Below, piece after piece: positions 1-13,400 of a DNA stretch of 28,767 bases; within the stretch, counting starts at the first letter, position 1; each line of letters starts with the position of its first letter. The stretch comes from Seison nebaliae (taxonomy: Eukaryota; Rotifera; Pararotatoria; Seisonacea; Seisonidae): assembly GCA_023231475.1 (NCBI GenBank), contig JALJEE010001226.1, positions 1 through 28,767 of the forward strand, written 5' to 3'. A program made the translations under genes and the position numbers. The notes beneath the pieces are model-generated. The model worked only from the letters and a program-made list of their open reading frames with translations. It was not told the origin of the DNA and did no database searches.

Positions 1-3
1 ACT

Positions 4-31
4 GAATATTTTCATTGATAGAATATTTTCA
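4..31. repeat. 11-bp direct repeat pair
   Basis: GAATATTTTCA occurs at 4-14 and again at 21-31, 6 bp apart, next to the palindrome at 39-60. It may be chance in AT-rich DNA, or part of a mobile-element end cut by the window edge. Confidence 0.5.
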
Positions 32-38
32 ACGAAGC

Positions 39-60
39 TGTTCGCCTCGCGAGGCGAACA
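39..60. repeat. 22-bp perfect GC-rich palindrome
   Basis: The arms TGTTCGCCTCG and CGAGGCGAACA are exact reverse complements with no spacer. The palindrome is clearly GC-richer than everything around it. It could be a transcription-factor dimer site, a hairpin at the end of a foldback element, or a remnant of one. Sequence alone does not decide. Confidence 0.8.
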
Positions 61-1307
61 AATGTAGATGGAATGTACGTACAAATTCAGACGACCAATG
101 TATAGGAATTTCGCGAAACACTTGTTTTTCAAATTCCAGACTTCAAAATTTTTGTACGTAAAAAATACATTTTGTTCGTGTTCGTTTCCCCAGCACTACT
201 CGAGCCAAAGCATGAGTCTGGCTAATAGCTTGGCACGAGCCTTGTATGTGTAGGACTCTTAGCATGTCTGGATTTTTTTTTTCCAAAATGTATGGAGGAC
301 TCGAGTCTTATCACTTTGGAGTCACGGATCATATTCACAGCACTACTATTTGGTCGTGGTTGTATTTAAATACTTTCTTCCGTTAACCTATGGAATTTAG
401 ACGTAATAATTGGTGAAGATTAAAAATTTATTTGTATAATTTCAATTGACGAATAAATTTTCTGAAATAAGACAGAACAAGTCTTTTAGTATTTATTTTT
501 TGTTAAACAGATAACTAATAAAAAAATTTTCGAGCAGATCCTCCATAGAATGGTAGATCCGCTACAGGAAGAATAAATTAAAGAGATGTCTCTTCATTGC
601 TTTTTGGAAAGATTGATAAGTTTTTAAAGAAATACAAAAAAACATGATTTGGTAAATCAGAGGACTGAGAATGGGAAAGTAGTAAAAACTAGAAAAATTG
701 GAAGAAGAAAAATATTAAAGGGAAAAACGGCTAAATATTGTTATTGGCTAATCGAATAATTTAAGGTCATTGAATGTCATTGATTAAATAAGTAGATAAA
801 CGAATAAATTATGATAATTGTATAAATTAATGGAGGATTATATTATTACGTATAAATATTATGACGGGAGCATATTGGAAAGAGCGGACATGTATGTGCC
901 AGTATGTGTGTACGTGTGGAATTATAAGAAAATAAATGTGAAGACTATGAATAGAAAAAAAAAGTTGAATAATATCGTTGATATTACCCGAACAGATAAG
1001 ATAATGCTAAAGAGAATGATAGAGATGATTGATGAGAACCAAATGATAAATCCTAAGGTTCAGAATGATAATTTAAAAAAGCCAAGCGGTATGAACGCAA
1101 TGGAAGAAATGTTACTTATTCTTATTCATTCATTAAAGTCGTTCATGTACTTAAGAGAAAAATTTGATAGATATTTTGAATGATATCATCATCGTAAATC
1201 GACGAATTTTTGTCAGTGTTGGATAATATTAAATTACTTTGAGATGTTCCCTTATTTAAATTAGGTTAGGACGTAGTGAATTCCTATGACTTGAACAAAT
1301 TATTAAT

Positions 1308-3957
1308 TCACTTGTTTAATCGAGTTCGATTGCCACCTTCCTTCACTAGAGGTTTATGATGTTGACGACTCGGTTTGGAATGAATGACTCTCCAACAAGC
1401 ATCGCAATAATATTGTAAACAAGCAACATTCGAACAAAAATATTGAGCATAACGACGTTCACTATGACGTCCTTGACACTCGTCACAGAATTGATCATCA
1501 AGTACATATGGCTTAATCTCAACCTAAAATAGAAATGACCGATAATAAAAATATAAATTGAAAAAAGAATATAAAATGATTAACATTCTTATTCATATCC
1601 ATCACTTTTAAATCAACAAATCGATCATTAATCGCTGCGATATAACTTCGTTGATTTGAGAAGGACACTCGACCAGCACCTTTCGGATATTTCAATTCAG
1701 GATCAGTATCAATTCCCGCATAACAAACACCTCCATATAAAGCATCAATAATTTTTGCCAATTCTTGAGCACGTAACGGTCGAGGAACTCCCCCAACAAA
1801 TATAGTTTTTCTGGAATCTAACACTTGATTCGCATCGATCAGATAATCAGCGTCTGTTAATCGCCATGGTCGTATTTGCACCTAAGAATTCATGTGGATA
1901 TAATAATGGGAATATGAGAGTTTTACTAACCGGTTTGTCTCGAATACTGGGCGAAGAAACGTTAATATATAATTTGTTGTCTTCAACTGAACAGGCGCGG
2001 ATTAATGTCCTTACCGATTTTTCCTCTTTGAAAATAAGAAATGCATATCCTATAAATCAACGATAATTTGATAAACAAATAAATAAGAATGAGGAAGAAT
2101 TGAGAAAGAAACCTTTCGGAGGAAATTGAGACTTATTCTCAGCACGATGTGGCCAGTCGACATTAAGTGCACCAAATTTAATAAAATGTTGACGAATCTC
2201 ACCTGAAACATTAAGAAATAAATAGTAGAATATTATAGTTTTCGTAAAATATTAGTTATTAACTTTCATCAATATCTTGTGGTAATCCACCAACGAATAC
2301 TTTTCGTGAATATCTCTCATCTGGATAGACTTCATGGGGAGTCAAATAGTCGATTTGTAACTGATGATTCAATTGAATTTGCTTTCGCACATTATCATTC
2401 TTCCATACAATATTCTCTTTATTAATAAATTGAAAATCATTCAATTGGCTTGACAATCGATCCACATTATTCTCATACTGATATTTATCTTGTGTTGGAA
2501 TTTGTTGTTGCTGTTGTTGCGGTGCTTGCTGTTGTTGATGATGATGCTGTGGAGAATGATAAGAAGTTGGAGGTTGATGTTGTTGAGTGGAATGTGAAAG
2601 ATGTCGATAGAGCGATGAATGTTGAGAATTGGATGTTGAAAATGAAGTTGAAGGATAGAGTAATTCATTGAATGATTGTGAACCATGATAGTTAGTGTGA
2701 TCTAATTTTTATTAAAACTTTTTTAACAACTTCTTTCGAAAAGATTTATTAACATTTATTATTGGAAGATAATTTTGGGAATGTTGGTAATGGGATGTCA
2801 TTCTGATTTGAACCGATCCAATCGTTCTCAAAAGATGTATTATAATCTCTTGGTTGATTGACCAAAGGAGATTCCGGTTCTCTAAATGAAAAAGAATTAT
2901 CTAAATCTAGATAAATCAAGAAAATTAATAGAATGAAGATATATAAGATGGAATAACTGAAAAACGGTTTCGACATTGAATTCGATTGATTTTTAATATT
3001 ATTCAATGATTTGTACGTATCATGATTCATGTCATTCTCTGAGAAGTGATTATTAAAATATTGAGAACGAGTTCCAGTTGTTTGTAATGCGTTATGTTCC
3101 CGATCATTTAATATGGTGGAAGTATTGGAATAATCGTTACCGATATCGTTATCAGAACGATATTGTTCAAAAGACTCATCGGAACAAGATGATTCGTCTA
3201 AATCTTTCGTTGTCATACTCACAAATTTTTCATAATTGTTCTCCAATTCTTTGTTGTGATCGAAAGCATCTTTGGCTGTCTCGTCGAAACTTGGAAGGAT
3301 ATGAGATTTCTTCTTATCGTCAAACGGTGATCTTCCAACAGTAGATGATGAAGTTACCGTTGTGATTGTAGAGGAAGTAGTTCGATTATCAGTTTTATTA
3401 TTCATCACTTGGGAAAAATAGTCATAGTCGATTTGTAATATTGGTTCATCGAACCTTGGTTGGGGAGCTGATTCATTATGGAACGGTGAAAGATCATCAG
3501 CCGAACTAATACCGGAACTGCTTGCCGTTGTAGCATATGAATAGTTTGGACGTTTTTTTAAATAATTTGTGTTACTGTTTGATGAGTTGGAGGATAATGA
3601 TGAAGACTCATCACTATTCGATAATAAACTTAATGAAAATGGTATAGGAGAAGAAGAGGATGGAAGGTCCTTTGTACAAAATTGTCGAGACTTTAACTGT
3701 TGTTGATGTTGCTGTTGTTGTTTAAATGTTTTAATATCAGAATCACGATAAGAATAATGATTCATTCGTAATGAATCTGCATGTTGAGTAGAAATCAAGT
3801 CTATATCATATTTGTCAGTTTTCGTATCAAACATCCTCTTTGGCTTCGGTAAAACAAAATCGGGTTCCAATTGTCTGGAATAGGTATGCAGATGGTTTGG
3901 TTCCAAAGATGGATATCTGTCGCTTAATATTGGTTCTTTCGGAGACGTCATTACCAT
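1308..3957 (-). CDS. orb2: CPEB2-4/Orb2-type cytoplasmic polyadenylation element-binding protein
   Basis: This RNA-binding translational regulator binds U-rich 3' UTR elements. The exons I infer are 2966-3957, 2754-2881, 2264-2701, 2113-2202, 1931-2049, 1585-1881 and 1308-1523. All junctions are GT-AG, the phases agree, and the product is 759 residues, close to CPEB4/Orb2. Residues 1 to about 500 are disordered, rich in Ser/Asn/Asp, with a His/Gln tract at about 413-440. RRM1 starts near RKVFVGGLP (506) and has GYAFLIF. RRM2 starts at KTIFVGGVPRP (614). The linker VQIRPW and the stretch YGGVCYAGIDTDPELKYP are of the CPEB2-4 class, not CPEB1. A C-terminal ZZ-type zinc domain begins CDEC (701-704) and continues with CSNVACLQYYC. 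The ATG at 3957 lies two bases after a possible acceptor (ATTCAG), so a 5' UTR intron is likely. The gene could also have an alternative upstream start exon that I cannot see. Confidence 0.93.
2882..2965 (-). other. 84-nt in-frame candidate intron in CPEB
   Basis: On the minus strand this segment begins GTTTTTC and ends TTTCATTTAG. Removing it leaves the frame intact, because 84 is a multiple of three and it contains no stop. If retained, it would add 28 residues including a strongly hydrophobic run (YIFILLIFLIYL). CPEB proteins are soluble, so I treat it as an intron. The donor is weak (ACC|GTTTTT). Confidence 0.65.
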
Positions 3958-6900
3958 CACTGAATAGTATGGATTGTTGAATTTGAAATGATGAAAGAGA
4001 TTGTCAGATTCCCTTTATATCTTCCACGATCGAACGTCCGAATAATTATTGATTGGACTAAAAAAGTATATTTTTGAAACGGATCTCTGAGTAGAAAAAA
4101 TTGGTTAAAAAAAGATTCTTTTTGATATTGTTGAGGAGAACTGAATGACTGGTAAAGAATTGGTAAAGAAAATGAATAAATTGTTGGTGAATTATTGAAC
4201 CTTTAAAAAAAATGGAATCTGATCAAATTCTAAAAAGAGAATATGTCAAGTTAATTCATAAAATAAGAATTTCTCGAAATTTCTTTTAACCAAGAATTGA
4301 AAAAAAGAAAATTTTTTAGGAAAGAAGGTGGAAGGGGAACACGAGGAAGAATATTAGTTGGTAAATAGTCTTTCTTCATCGAAATGAAAAGAAAAAGTAA
4401 AATTTTATTTGGCGTTACAGCTCGTTCGAACTTTTCAACCATAAAATACATCTGCTGCACATCACATAGGAGTGGAATATTATCGATGTACACCTACTAA
4501 CAGAGCAGAAGTACATATAATTCATTCCTTATCATTCTATTTCACAAGTTTCTTTTTTCCTTAAACATTCGAGAAAACACAAACTTTATTGTGTATCTTT
4601 TAATATTTATCTTTTCATGCATTTCTAACTATTTTTATGATATATGAACTTCGCTCAAAGTAGCACGTTGCATCTACCTATGATACACCTATGTTGATTG
4701 GAAGGGAGCAGACCGTAGTAAAACAATACTCAATAATGAACATTTGGTTCAACTTATCATTATTTCTTCACTTTCTTTCTAATTCACTTCAATTCAACTT
4801 AAACATTTCATTCCGATTCCCTCAATAATAATTAATTAATAACTTCGAAATTAATTTTTTCTTCTTACAATTCATACAATACTTCATTTTCAATTAAAAT
4901 CAAAATATCATCAATCAAATTAAAAATAATTTAATTTAAAAGATTAAAATATTAATTCGTCTTACCAAAAATCATTATCTCCAATTTAATAAGATATGCT
5001 AGTTTACTTCAAATCAATCTTTATCCTTCATATTTTTATCCTATTCAAATAAAAATAAATATTTCTTAACAACAAATAAAACTAGAAAAAAATAAACAAA
5101 CAACAAACGGAAAATATTAAAACAAGTCTTATTCTTAATCGAAAACGTTTGCCAACACATTATCGTTATCATCATTCTTCTCTTCCTAATTCAACCTTTT
5201 CATTTAGCGAAAAACTATGAGAGAAAAAGTCGATCAAAGATTAAAGTACAAAGTCTCAACTTGACTTTATTCGGCTTAAGCTAAAAATAGTTACTTGGAA
5301 TGTCGAATGGGAGTCATTCATATCGAATGATTTGACTAGTAGCAATAGTGATATCATGTTAAAATAAAAGTGAATGACAACTATGTTTAACATAACGAAG
5401 ATGGAAAATTGGGAGAAAAATTTCATGGAACATTTCCATCAAACCACATTCATTCATCATCGAATCATGTAATTATTATTTTCTCTCGTCATTTGTGAAG
5501 AGGTTCTACTAAGCGGGTAACGATTGTTTTATTTTTTAATTTAAATTTCATTGATGAACTTTGTTATATTTATTCATTGAAACTCAACTTTGTTGCTTTA
5601 TCGTTATTCATCACTTCTTATTTAGAAAACATACAATCATTTCAATTATCTGAAACGTCTCATAGTCAATTCTCTCAGAGACAATTAATCGATTGGTTAA
5701 ATAAAAAAAAACCGGTTTCAATTGAATGCAATATAGGAATGAAGGAATATTGACAGGAAGGGAAGATGGAAATGAAAGAAAACTTTGAATTTTTCCGCCT
5801 CATTTATGCTCTTTTAGTTATGAGAAAGTTTATTCTTTTTCTTCTTCTTCTTCCAGATCGTAAGTGAAGCAATCATGTCATTTAAATTCAATTTCGATTT
5901 TCCGACCCAAACTAGAAAGGAAAGTAGCGAAGCATCACCATTTTATCGTTGCATCCTCATAACTCAATAGAATTAGTTAACTAACTAATAAATTTGTTAA
6001 ATAATACTAAATAGAAAACGAAAAAAGAAAAATAACAACAACAATAACAACAATGACGACATCATCGGCAGTTAATAGTAATGAAAAGGAAAGAAGTTGA
6101 AAAAAGAATAAAATATTCAAAATATAAACTAGAAATAGTTGAAGAAAGAAAAAGAAAAAGAAAAAGAATTTAAAGAAAAAAAACAAAAAAGAAAGTTTAT
6201 TAAGATGGTCGTTTATCGTTTCATCGTTTGAAAACTGAGTACAGTACTTCGCACAAATAGATACATATAAACTGCATTTCACAGTAAGCTGCGAAAAGTT
6301 TTCCAACAATATACTGAAACCTTTTTCTTATAATCATTTATATTCGAAAGTCATAAAAAGGAGGAAAAGAAGTTTTTCTTTTCCTTCCATAAAGACGGAA
6401 ATGAATAACTTACGTTAAATTGTCAACGATATTTATGAACGATGAATTCTGTTACATTTTTATGATTTTATCGATATTGTAATCCTAAAAACAACTGAAA
6501 TTTATCAATAGACGGGAGAACTTCTTTTTCTTATCTTCTTAAATTTCTCACGTTTACTCACTAATCTGACGCTATATTTAAGTTTTGGTGAGTATATTCA
6601 ATAGCTTCATATAAACAAGAAATAAAAATGACCAGTCTCTTCGTCTTTGGGTATAGAATTTTGCAAAAAATAGTTAAAAGGTGATTTCGTTCTGTTAGAA
6701 GGTAACTGTTCAAAACAGTCAGTTCCTCTCCCATTTTTTACATTACAAGTCCAATTTCCTCTCCGATTATTTCAATATGGAATTTCTCTCATTCAAAATG
6801 GAGATTATTATGGAGATTTTCTCAATTATAATAATTATAAGATCAATTAGATTTTGAACTATTAACAAATTGGTAAAAATAAAAAAATATTTATTAAAAA

Positions 6901-9900
6901 TTTTGAATAGAAACCGAAAGGTAACGAATTCTCCGTAATATCAAAAATGGGAGAAGAAATGTCCATTATAAAAGATGAAGAAATTACCGTTTAACTATTT
7001 CTTGCTAATTTCTATATTGGGTGAAGAAAATGATTTGAAATAGTAATTATACAAAATTCCTAAAAAATTTCAGAAGTAAGCAGAAACAGTTGATATTATT
7101 CTCATGAAAAAAATGAGTTCTTTCTTCCCCTCTTTTCAATTTATTTCTTTCAACCAAGGATATTGTTATATAAACATTGTTGAAGTATGTAAAAAGTTGC
7201 TTATCATACATACTTATTTCATACTACCACTATGTCGTAACCACATAAAAACGGGATATTCGAAAAGTTTAAGGAATTGTTGAAAATTAATTTTATCTAA
7301 CACTTTCGAGCAACACATGAGAAAGTAGAATGAATAACACATGAAAAAGGAAAAAGTTAAAGTAATTACCAAAAAATATTGAAACACTTACTACTTTAAT
7401 GAATTATTCATTTATACTTTTTATTTTTTCCAACATGGGACACTCTCTGGACATGTCGTTTGTAATATTTGGCATAATCGACAAAATGGAAAAGAAATGT
7501 TGAAACATATTCAAATTAAATTATCACAATATAATATTAATTGATTTGATAATTATTAATATTAAATATTTTAAAAGAAAACATTTTCCATTTAACCATT
7601 TCTCAATTCTAATGAATATCCAAATAGACAATTTTTGAAGGATACTGGTCGGTTAATCATTTTCATTTCTTATGTTATAAAATGTCCATCATTCTTAACG
7701 TATACATAGAATTGTTTGATACATCGGTGTAGTAGTGTATGATTTGATGAGGTGTGTTTACATTAGATAAAGTCTCTCGCAGAAACATACGTATATCGAA
7801 ATATGTGTTTCCCACTCAAAAGTTGATAATAAGTAGTTTCATTAAAAACAGTTATACATTTCATACATGCAACCATGTTTTTCCTGATACATACGCCTAC
7901 GTGAACGAGAAGAAAACACATATAAATTATGGAAAATAAAACACATGAAGTAGTTGGAATTTTTAAATAACCCGTTGTAGAAAGAAACACAGAACAAAAA
8001 AGCTTCTAAAAATAAAACACAAATATTAAAGTGAATTTCAATAGATATACGTATATTCGTCATTCATTTAATGGGAGGATGATAAGACAACGTTTAAAAC
8101 ATTCGAAATTCGTTTGAAATACTTTTTGAAATTTGAGAAAAATATTTAAAAAGTTTTTTAACCAGTTTTCATTTATTATCAACTTCTTAATATTCTATTC
8201 TATTAAGAAGATAAGAACCATTATTAAATACGTTACAGATTATCATACTAATCACAATTATATTATAATGAGATCATTGTAAATGCATGTGTTGGAGGAG
8301 ATGATGAGTATTGATTATGAAACTGAATTGAAGGAAGAAGATGGAAAGTGGAATGAAGCGAACTAGAAATGAGTACAAGTGAATTATAATTGAGAAAAGG
8401 AAAAGGATTTGTAAATGAAGACTTCTGCGAGTAATTTGAAAAAATTAAATTAATTTAATCCATCTAAAAATGTGTATGGACGATGTGTGAGTTGTAGGTG
8501 AAATGGTCACATGCGGAGATAGTAAAGTATGAAGATTGATTTAAGCTTAATGTGGTGAAGTTGCAACAGATGGAACATACATAATTGCATTTCTATTGTG
8601 TACAGTCGTTCATAGATGAAGAATACATCACACAAGATGTCTTCATTGCTCAAAGTTCACGTTATGGAGTTCAATGAGAATAATGACTCATACTTCTATT
8701 GAAAGTTACAAGACGTTCGTAGACGAGTACATGTGTGAAGGTAACAACGTGCAGAGAAACTCGAAGAGACATTGAAGATGGATTGGGCTGAATCTTTTCT
8801 ATCTATTCTCTCAATCAAAATATGAAAAATTTTGTTTTCTGTCTTTTCTCCACATTCAACTATGATTAGATTGCCTGTATCTTCGTTTTGAACGAACTAT
8901 TGAAAATAATGACGGATCATTATAATTGAGAAATGTTGAAAATATTGAAATCTTATAATAATCTTTCTTTATCCTTCCAACCATACGGTATTGATATACA
9001 ACAGAAGTTTAGTTAATAAGATACAGAATGTAGTAGTTATTTTAGTTATTGTAGTATAGTACGTTTAAGATTGACGATGATAATCGACCATATTTTCGAA
9101 AAAAAAAAACTTATTTTCATTAAATGAGATGTTGAAAAGTTATTGTAAAATGACGATTTACTTTTATGTTAACAACGATGTTAATGATGATTTTCTTATA
9201 AATAAAAACATAAATTATTGATTTAGAAAATATTGAAAAATAATAGAGAAAATCCATAATAATAATTTATCCATCAAATCGTATGGGTTCACCATAAAGC
9301 AAATAGATGATCTACGACAAATTATGACAAACATTACATTACATATCATACTTTGCGACATTGTTACCATTCAACTCCATAAACTATTCAATTTGGTTTA
9401 TTCACACATCTTCTATGTAGTGTAGGTGGTTAGGAAATTGAGAGACAATGATATCATACGATGTTAAATGAAGAACACAAAATCTGAGTGGAAAGTTTTA
9501 GTTTCGGAGATTAAGAGTTGTGATAAACCAAAAAGAAGTTTTATAAATCTTCCAATTTTTCTGAACTCAATTTTAGTCTCCTTCAATTTTTGGATAAGAA
9601 AAATTTAAATAAATAATTATATTTGTGATCAACTTCCATTTATTTGAATTATCATCATCAATCGAACTGTCGGTATGTTATCGTTAACTGTTTTTTTAAT
9701 TGAAATTATGGAAGATGAACGATTGCTTGGGCAAAAAAAAAAGAAACAATTGTTATACGAACGATAACTTAAGATAACAATTGCATATTAAATATCGATA
9801 GTAGAATTGACGAAATTGTACTAATAATTTAAGGAATAAAAATGGAGTAGATAAATGAAAATTTCCGTAAAGAAAGATGATTTCTTTAAAGATAAATATT

Positions 9901-10446
9901 TCTGCTTTGCTTTTATCATCTACATCAACTTTATTCATAGGTTTGTTAGTTCTCTTAACCTCTTGTTTGAATATCGCTACAATTGCTGTCAAAATGAACA
10001 AAAGAAGGAATCTTTTATCAAAGTGTTACGTAACATTTATAATATGTAAAGAATTATTTCGACGAATTTCATTCTATGTACTGAGCTGCCACAGTACCTA
10101 TTGGATATTAGTAGCAATAGTAGTCGGAGTGGAACAACATCAGTCTATAAATTCATGAATTGATATTTATTTTTCTTCCAAATCATATTCACTATATTTT
10201 CTTCAATGCACAAACATTTACGAGAAGAGCATGTGAAAATTGAACAATTGTAATAGTTTGAAAAGAAGTAGTTGTTTATGAAGAAAAATCAAAATTTTCC
10301 CTTCCATCGATTTCATGTGATTAATAATAAGTTAATTTATTATTTGTTCATCTGTTGCAAGGTGTTAAGAGTGCCATACGCTTTCTCCATCTCATCGTTT
10401 AATCGATTCATCTACAGTCAATTTGAATTGAAATTTATCAATAAAA
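3958..10446. other. About 6.5 kb with no recognisable gene
   Basis: The stretch lies upstream of the CPEB start and downstream of the ValRS stop. It is very AT-rich and full of short homopolymer runs. Strong purine/pyrimidine asymmetry is seen around 6010-6200, including GAAAAA-type repeats near 6144-6168. Every long open frame is low-complexity, with no domain-like pattern. It could contain CPEB promoter, 5' UTR exons and introns. A hydrophobic 93-residue frame at 9877-10158 (plus) and a 27-residue frame at 8283-8366 (plus) are the only two I looked at twice, and neither is convincing. Confidence 0.5.
6007..6200. repeat. Purine-rich low-complexity tract
   Basis: The plus strand is almost all A and G, with AAC/AAT-type triplets near 6030-6055 and GAAAAA repeats near 6144-6168. 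The poly-Phe open frame on the opposite strand is a by-product of this composition. Confidence 0.7.
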
Positions 10447-13400
10447 TCATTTAACTTTCTCCAAATTCTTCATTCTAATATTATTCGGTACAACAGTTTC
10501 ATAATCACTAATCTCCGTGCTCGTTTTCAACTCATTTAAATTGTTTTCCAATACTAAAATTTTTTCTTTTGTTCGTTCGATTTCTTTATTAACATCGATA
10601 TATTCCTAATAAATAATTAATAGAATAATTCAAGAATTAGATGAAGTAGAAAATGAATATTTGACAAATGTTGAAAAATGAAGAGAAGAAGAAATGAGTA
10701 TATTAACTTTCAAATAAATAAAAATTTCGCATCGATTTGCCAATAGTTTTGTGGAAGAATATCGTTTAATATTATCATCAATCTTCTTCGAAATTTCTGC
10801 AATTTCACTATTTCCTAAAACTTCAATCAAATATTGATAATCCTTATCATTCAGTAAATCGAATGTTCTCTTGTCATTTTCATTAATTAACTTCAAATAA
10901 ACTTTTTATAAAAATAATTCATTAAGTTATGTCAGTTAAAAATAAAGTTAAAACTTTTCGTTTTCGCTTTAATTTGGTAATCTGAACGAATTGATCTTAT
11001 CGATTTGACAATTTCATAAATGAAATTAAAATCAATTTCCACTTCCTCATTAACGTCCAATTGTTCCTGATTGAAATCTAATTTCAAAGATGGATAATCG
11101 GCAATCATTATTGATGGTAATTCATCGTCCACTCTTTTCGGTAAACGTTGCCATAATTCCTCTGAATTTAAAAACTTTTAAAGAAAATGTTCAAAAAAGT
11201 GTTCACCTGAAATGAAAGGCATAAATGGTGAGATGAGACGTAACACTATTTCAACAACTGTATAAAGATGTTGTCGAATCATATCTTTCGTCTGATCATC
11301 CACATCCTTTTTCGATAATTTTCCTTTAGCATATTCCTGAAAAGAATGTTTTTTTTTCAAATTACAATACTTTAACGACGGAACAAACAGAATAACTAAA
11401 CGATATATATGTCACAGAAATCATACAACCAGATATTATAGATTGATGTGGTGGCAGTATTGAAATCATATTTTTGGAATGATTCGTCACATTTGACAAT
11501 TGTTTTCTTCAGTCGATATATTAACCATTTCTCCAGTTTTCCTTCAGTTCCATTCAATTGGAAAGTTTCATTTGGTTTGAAGATTTCTTTGTTAGATATA
11601 TTTTGATGATATAAAATGAATCGAGTCGCATTCCAAATTTTATTACAAAAGAATCGGAATCCTCTCACTCGCAACACATCTAAATTGATATCTCTTCCTT
11701 GTGACGTATAAGAACAGAGAGCGAAACGGAGAGCATCAGTTCCACATTCTGGAATTCCAGATGGATAATCTTTTGATTGTCCATCCAATGCTTTCCTTAT
11801 CTCATTCTTATTCAAATTCGAATTACTTTTGAGTAGATCTTGCAATTTGTCTAATGAAATACCTTCGATAACATTCAACGGATCAATAACATTTCCTAGC
11901 GACTTACTCATTTTTCTTCCATGAGCATCACGTACCATTGCATGGAGGAATATCTTAAAGAAAAAAGATTATTATTGTTGAAAATAGATTGAGAAGAAAA
12001 ATAATTACCGTTTTAAATGGTAATTGATCAGTCAATTCCAATCCCATCATGACCATACGAGCAACCCAAAAGAAAAGAATGTCTAATCCCGTTTCTAATA
12101 ACGTACCAGGATAAAACTTCTCCAATTCATTTGTCTAATTTAATAATAAATTTGTTAGATTGAAAAAAGAAAAAAAACTTTTTGTGGCCAACTAAATATA
12201 CTGAAGGGAAATAAGGCAGATGAGAACCAAGTATCGAGTACATCGCTATCTCGTTTAATTTCCAAATTATTTGTATCAGACAAATTTCGTCGATCTTGAA
12301 ATAATTGTTTCGCTTCATTCTCATTTTCCGCTACTACCCAATTGTCTTGAATATCATCTAATTCATTTTCATTATCAATAGATATCAATCGATAAGCAGG
12401 AATTTGATGTCCCCACCACAATTGACGAGAGATACACCAGTCCTGACAATCAGTTAACCAATATTTCCATGTATTACGATGCTGTTCTGGGAGAATTAAC
12501 AGATCTTCATTTTCCATACATTTCACCGCACGATCTCCCATTTCTTTACATTTAACATACCATTGAGGTTTGATAATTGGTTCGATGACATCTTTTGATC
12601 GTGAACAAACTGGTATCACCATCTCATTATCAACCGTTCCTCGATAGAGATTTAATGTTTTCAATTCTTCTAAAACTTTTATTCTTCCATCGAATCTTTT
12701 CATTCCTTCATATTTACCACAATTCTTATTTAAAGTTCCATCGTTATTGAGAATGTTGATAAATGGTAAATTGTTCCTTTTTCCACAATCGAAATCATTC
12801 GGATCATGAGCTGGTGTAATTTTAACAGCACCAGAACCGAAATTCTGATCGACAAATGTATCGGCAATTATTTTTAATATTCGATCTTTTATCAATGGAT
12901 GTTTCAGTTCTTTCCCCACAAATTTCTTATAACGATCATCCTCAGGATGAACTGCGATTGCTGTATCTCCCAACATTGTTTCGATACGAGTCGTTGCTAC
13001 CACAATCTCTTCATTATCATCGATTTGATAAGCGAATGAGATGAGAACACCGAATTCAACTTTTTCATCATATCCCGGTACTGGTAGAAGTGTCCTACTC
13101 GAAATCTCTTTCTTTTCTACTTCGATATTTGAAATTGCTGAACGTAATGAACATGACCAATTCACTAAACGATTCGCTCGATAAATGATATTCTTTAGAA
13201 ATAATATCTTAAACGCTTCATTAACAGCGCGACACATGTTCTCATCTAATGAGAAATATTCTCGACTCCAATCACAAGAAGTTCCTAAACGTCTTAATTG
13301 ATCGGAAATGAAACTACCTTTCTCTTTCTTCCATTCCCACACTTTCTCCACAAACTTTTCACGACCAATTTCATGACGACTTTGATTTTGTTCACGCAAT

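Larger units (their letters stand above)
1..1307. other. Left-edge stretch with no convincing gene
   Basis: No open frame here has recognisable protein features. The longest ATG-initiated frame, 830-1183 on the plus strand, would give 117 residues rich in Lys, Met and Ile. It has no motif I recognise and could be a chance frame in AT-rich DNA. The stretch also holds a perfect palindrome at 39-60 and a short direct repeat at 4-14 and 21-31, listed separately. Positions just below 1308 should contain the 3' UTR of the minus-strand CPEB gene. I did not find a canonical AATAAA on that strand close to the stop. Confidence 0.5.

Noticed and set aside
830-1183. Plus-strand frame of 117 residues starting at an ATG
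   Set aside because: Composition is Lys/Met/Ile-rich, no motif or splice context is seen, and such frames are expected in AT-rich DNA.
1261-1270. Two tandem TTAGG units, the arthropod telomere repeat
   Set aside because: Two units are not an array and can occur by chance.
2441-2686. Long frames on both strands opposite the CPEB Gln-rich exon
   Set aside because: They are shadows of the CAA/CAG repeat; phase-checked splicing places the CPEB frame here.
6007-6309. Minus-strand 100-residue frame with poly-Phe
   Set aside because: It is the complement of the purine-rich tract and has no protein-like complexity.
8283-8366. 27-residue open frame with a balanced, coding-like composition
   Set aside because: Too short to judge, with no conservation data and no promoter or splice evidence.
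9877-10158. 93-residue hydrophobic frame resembling a small membrane protein
   Set aside because: It overlaps equally open frames on both strands in AT-rich sequence, and hydrophobicity follows from T-rich codons.
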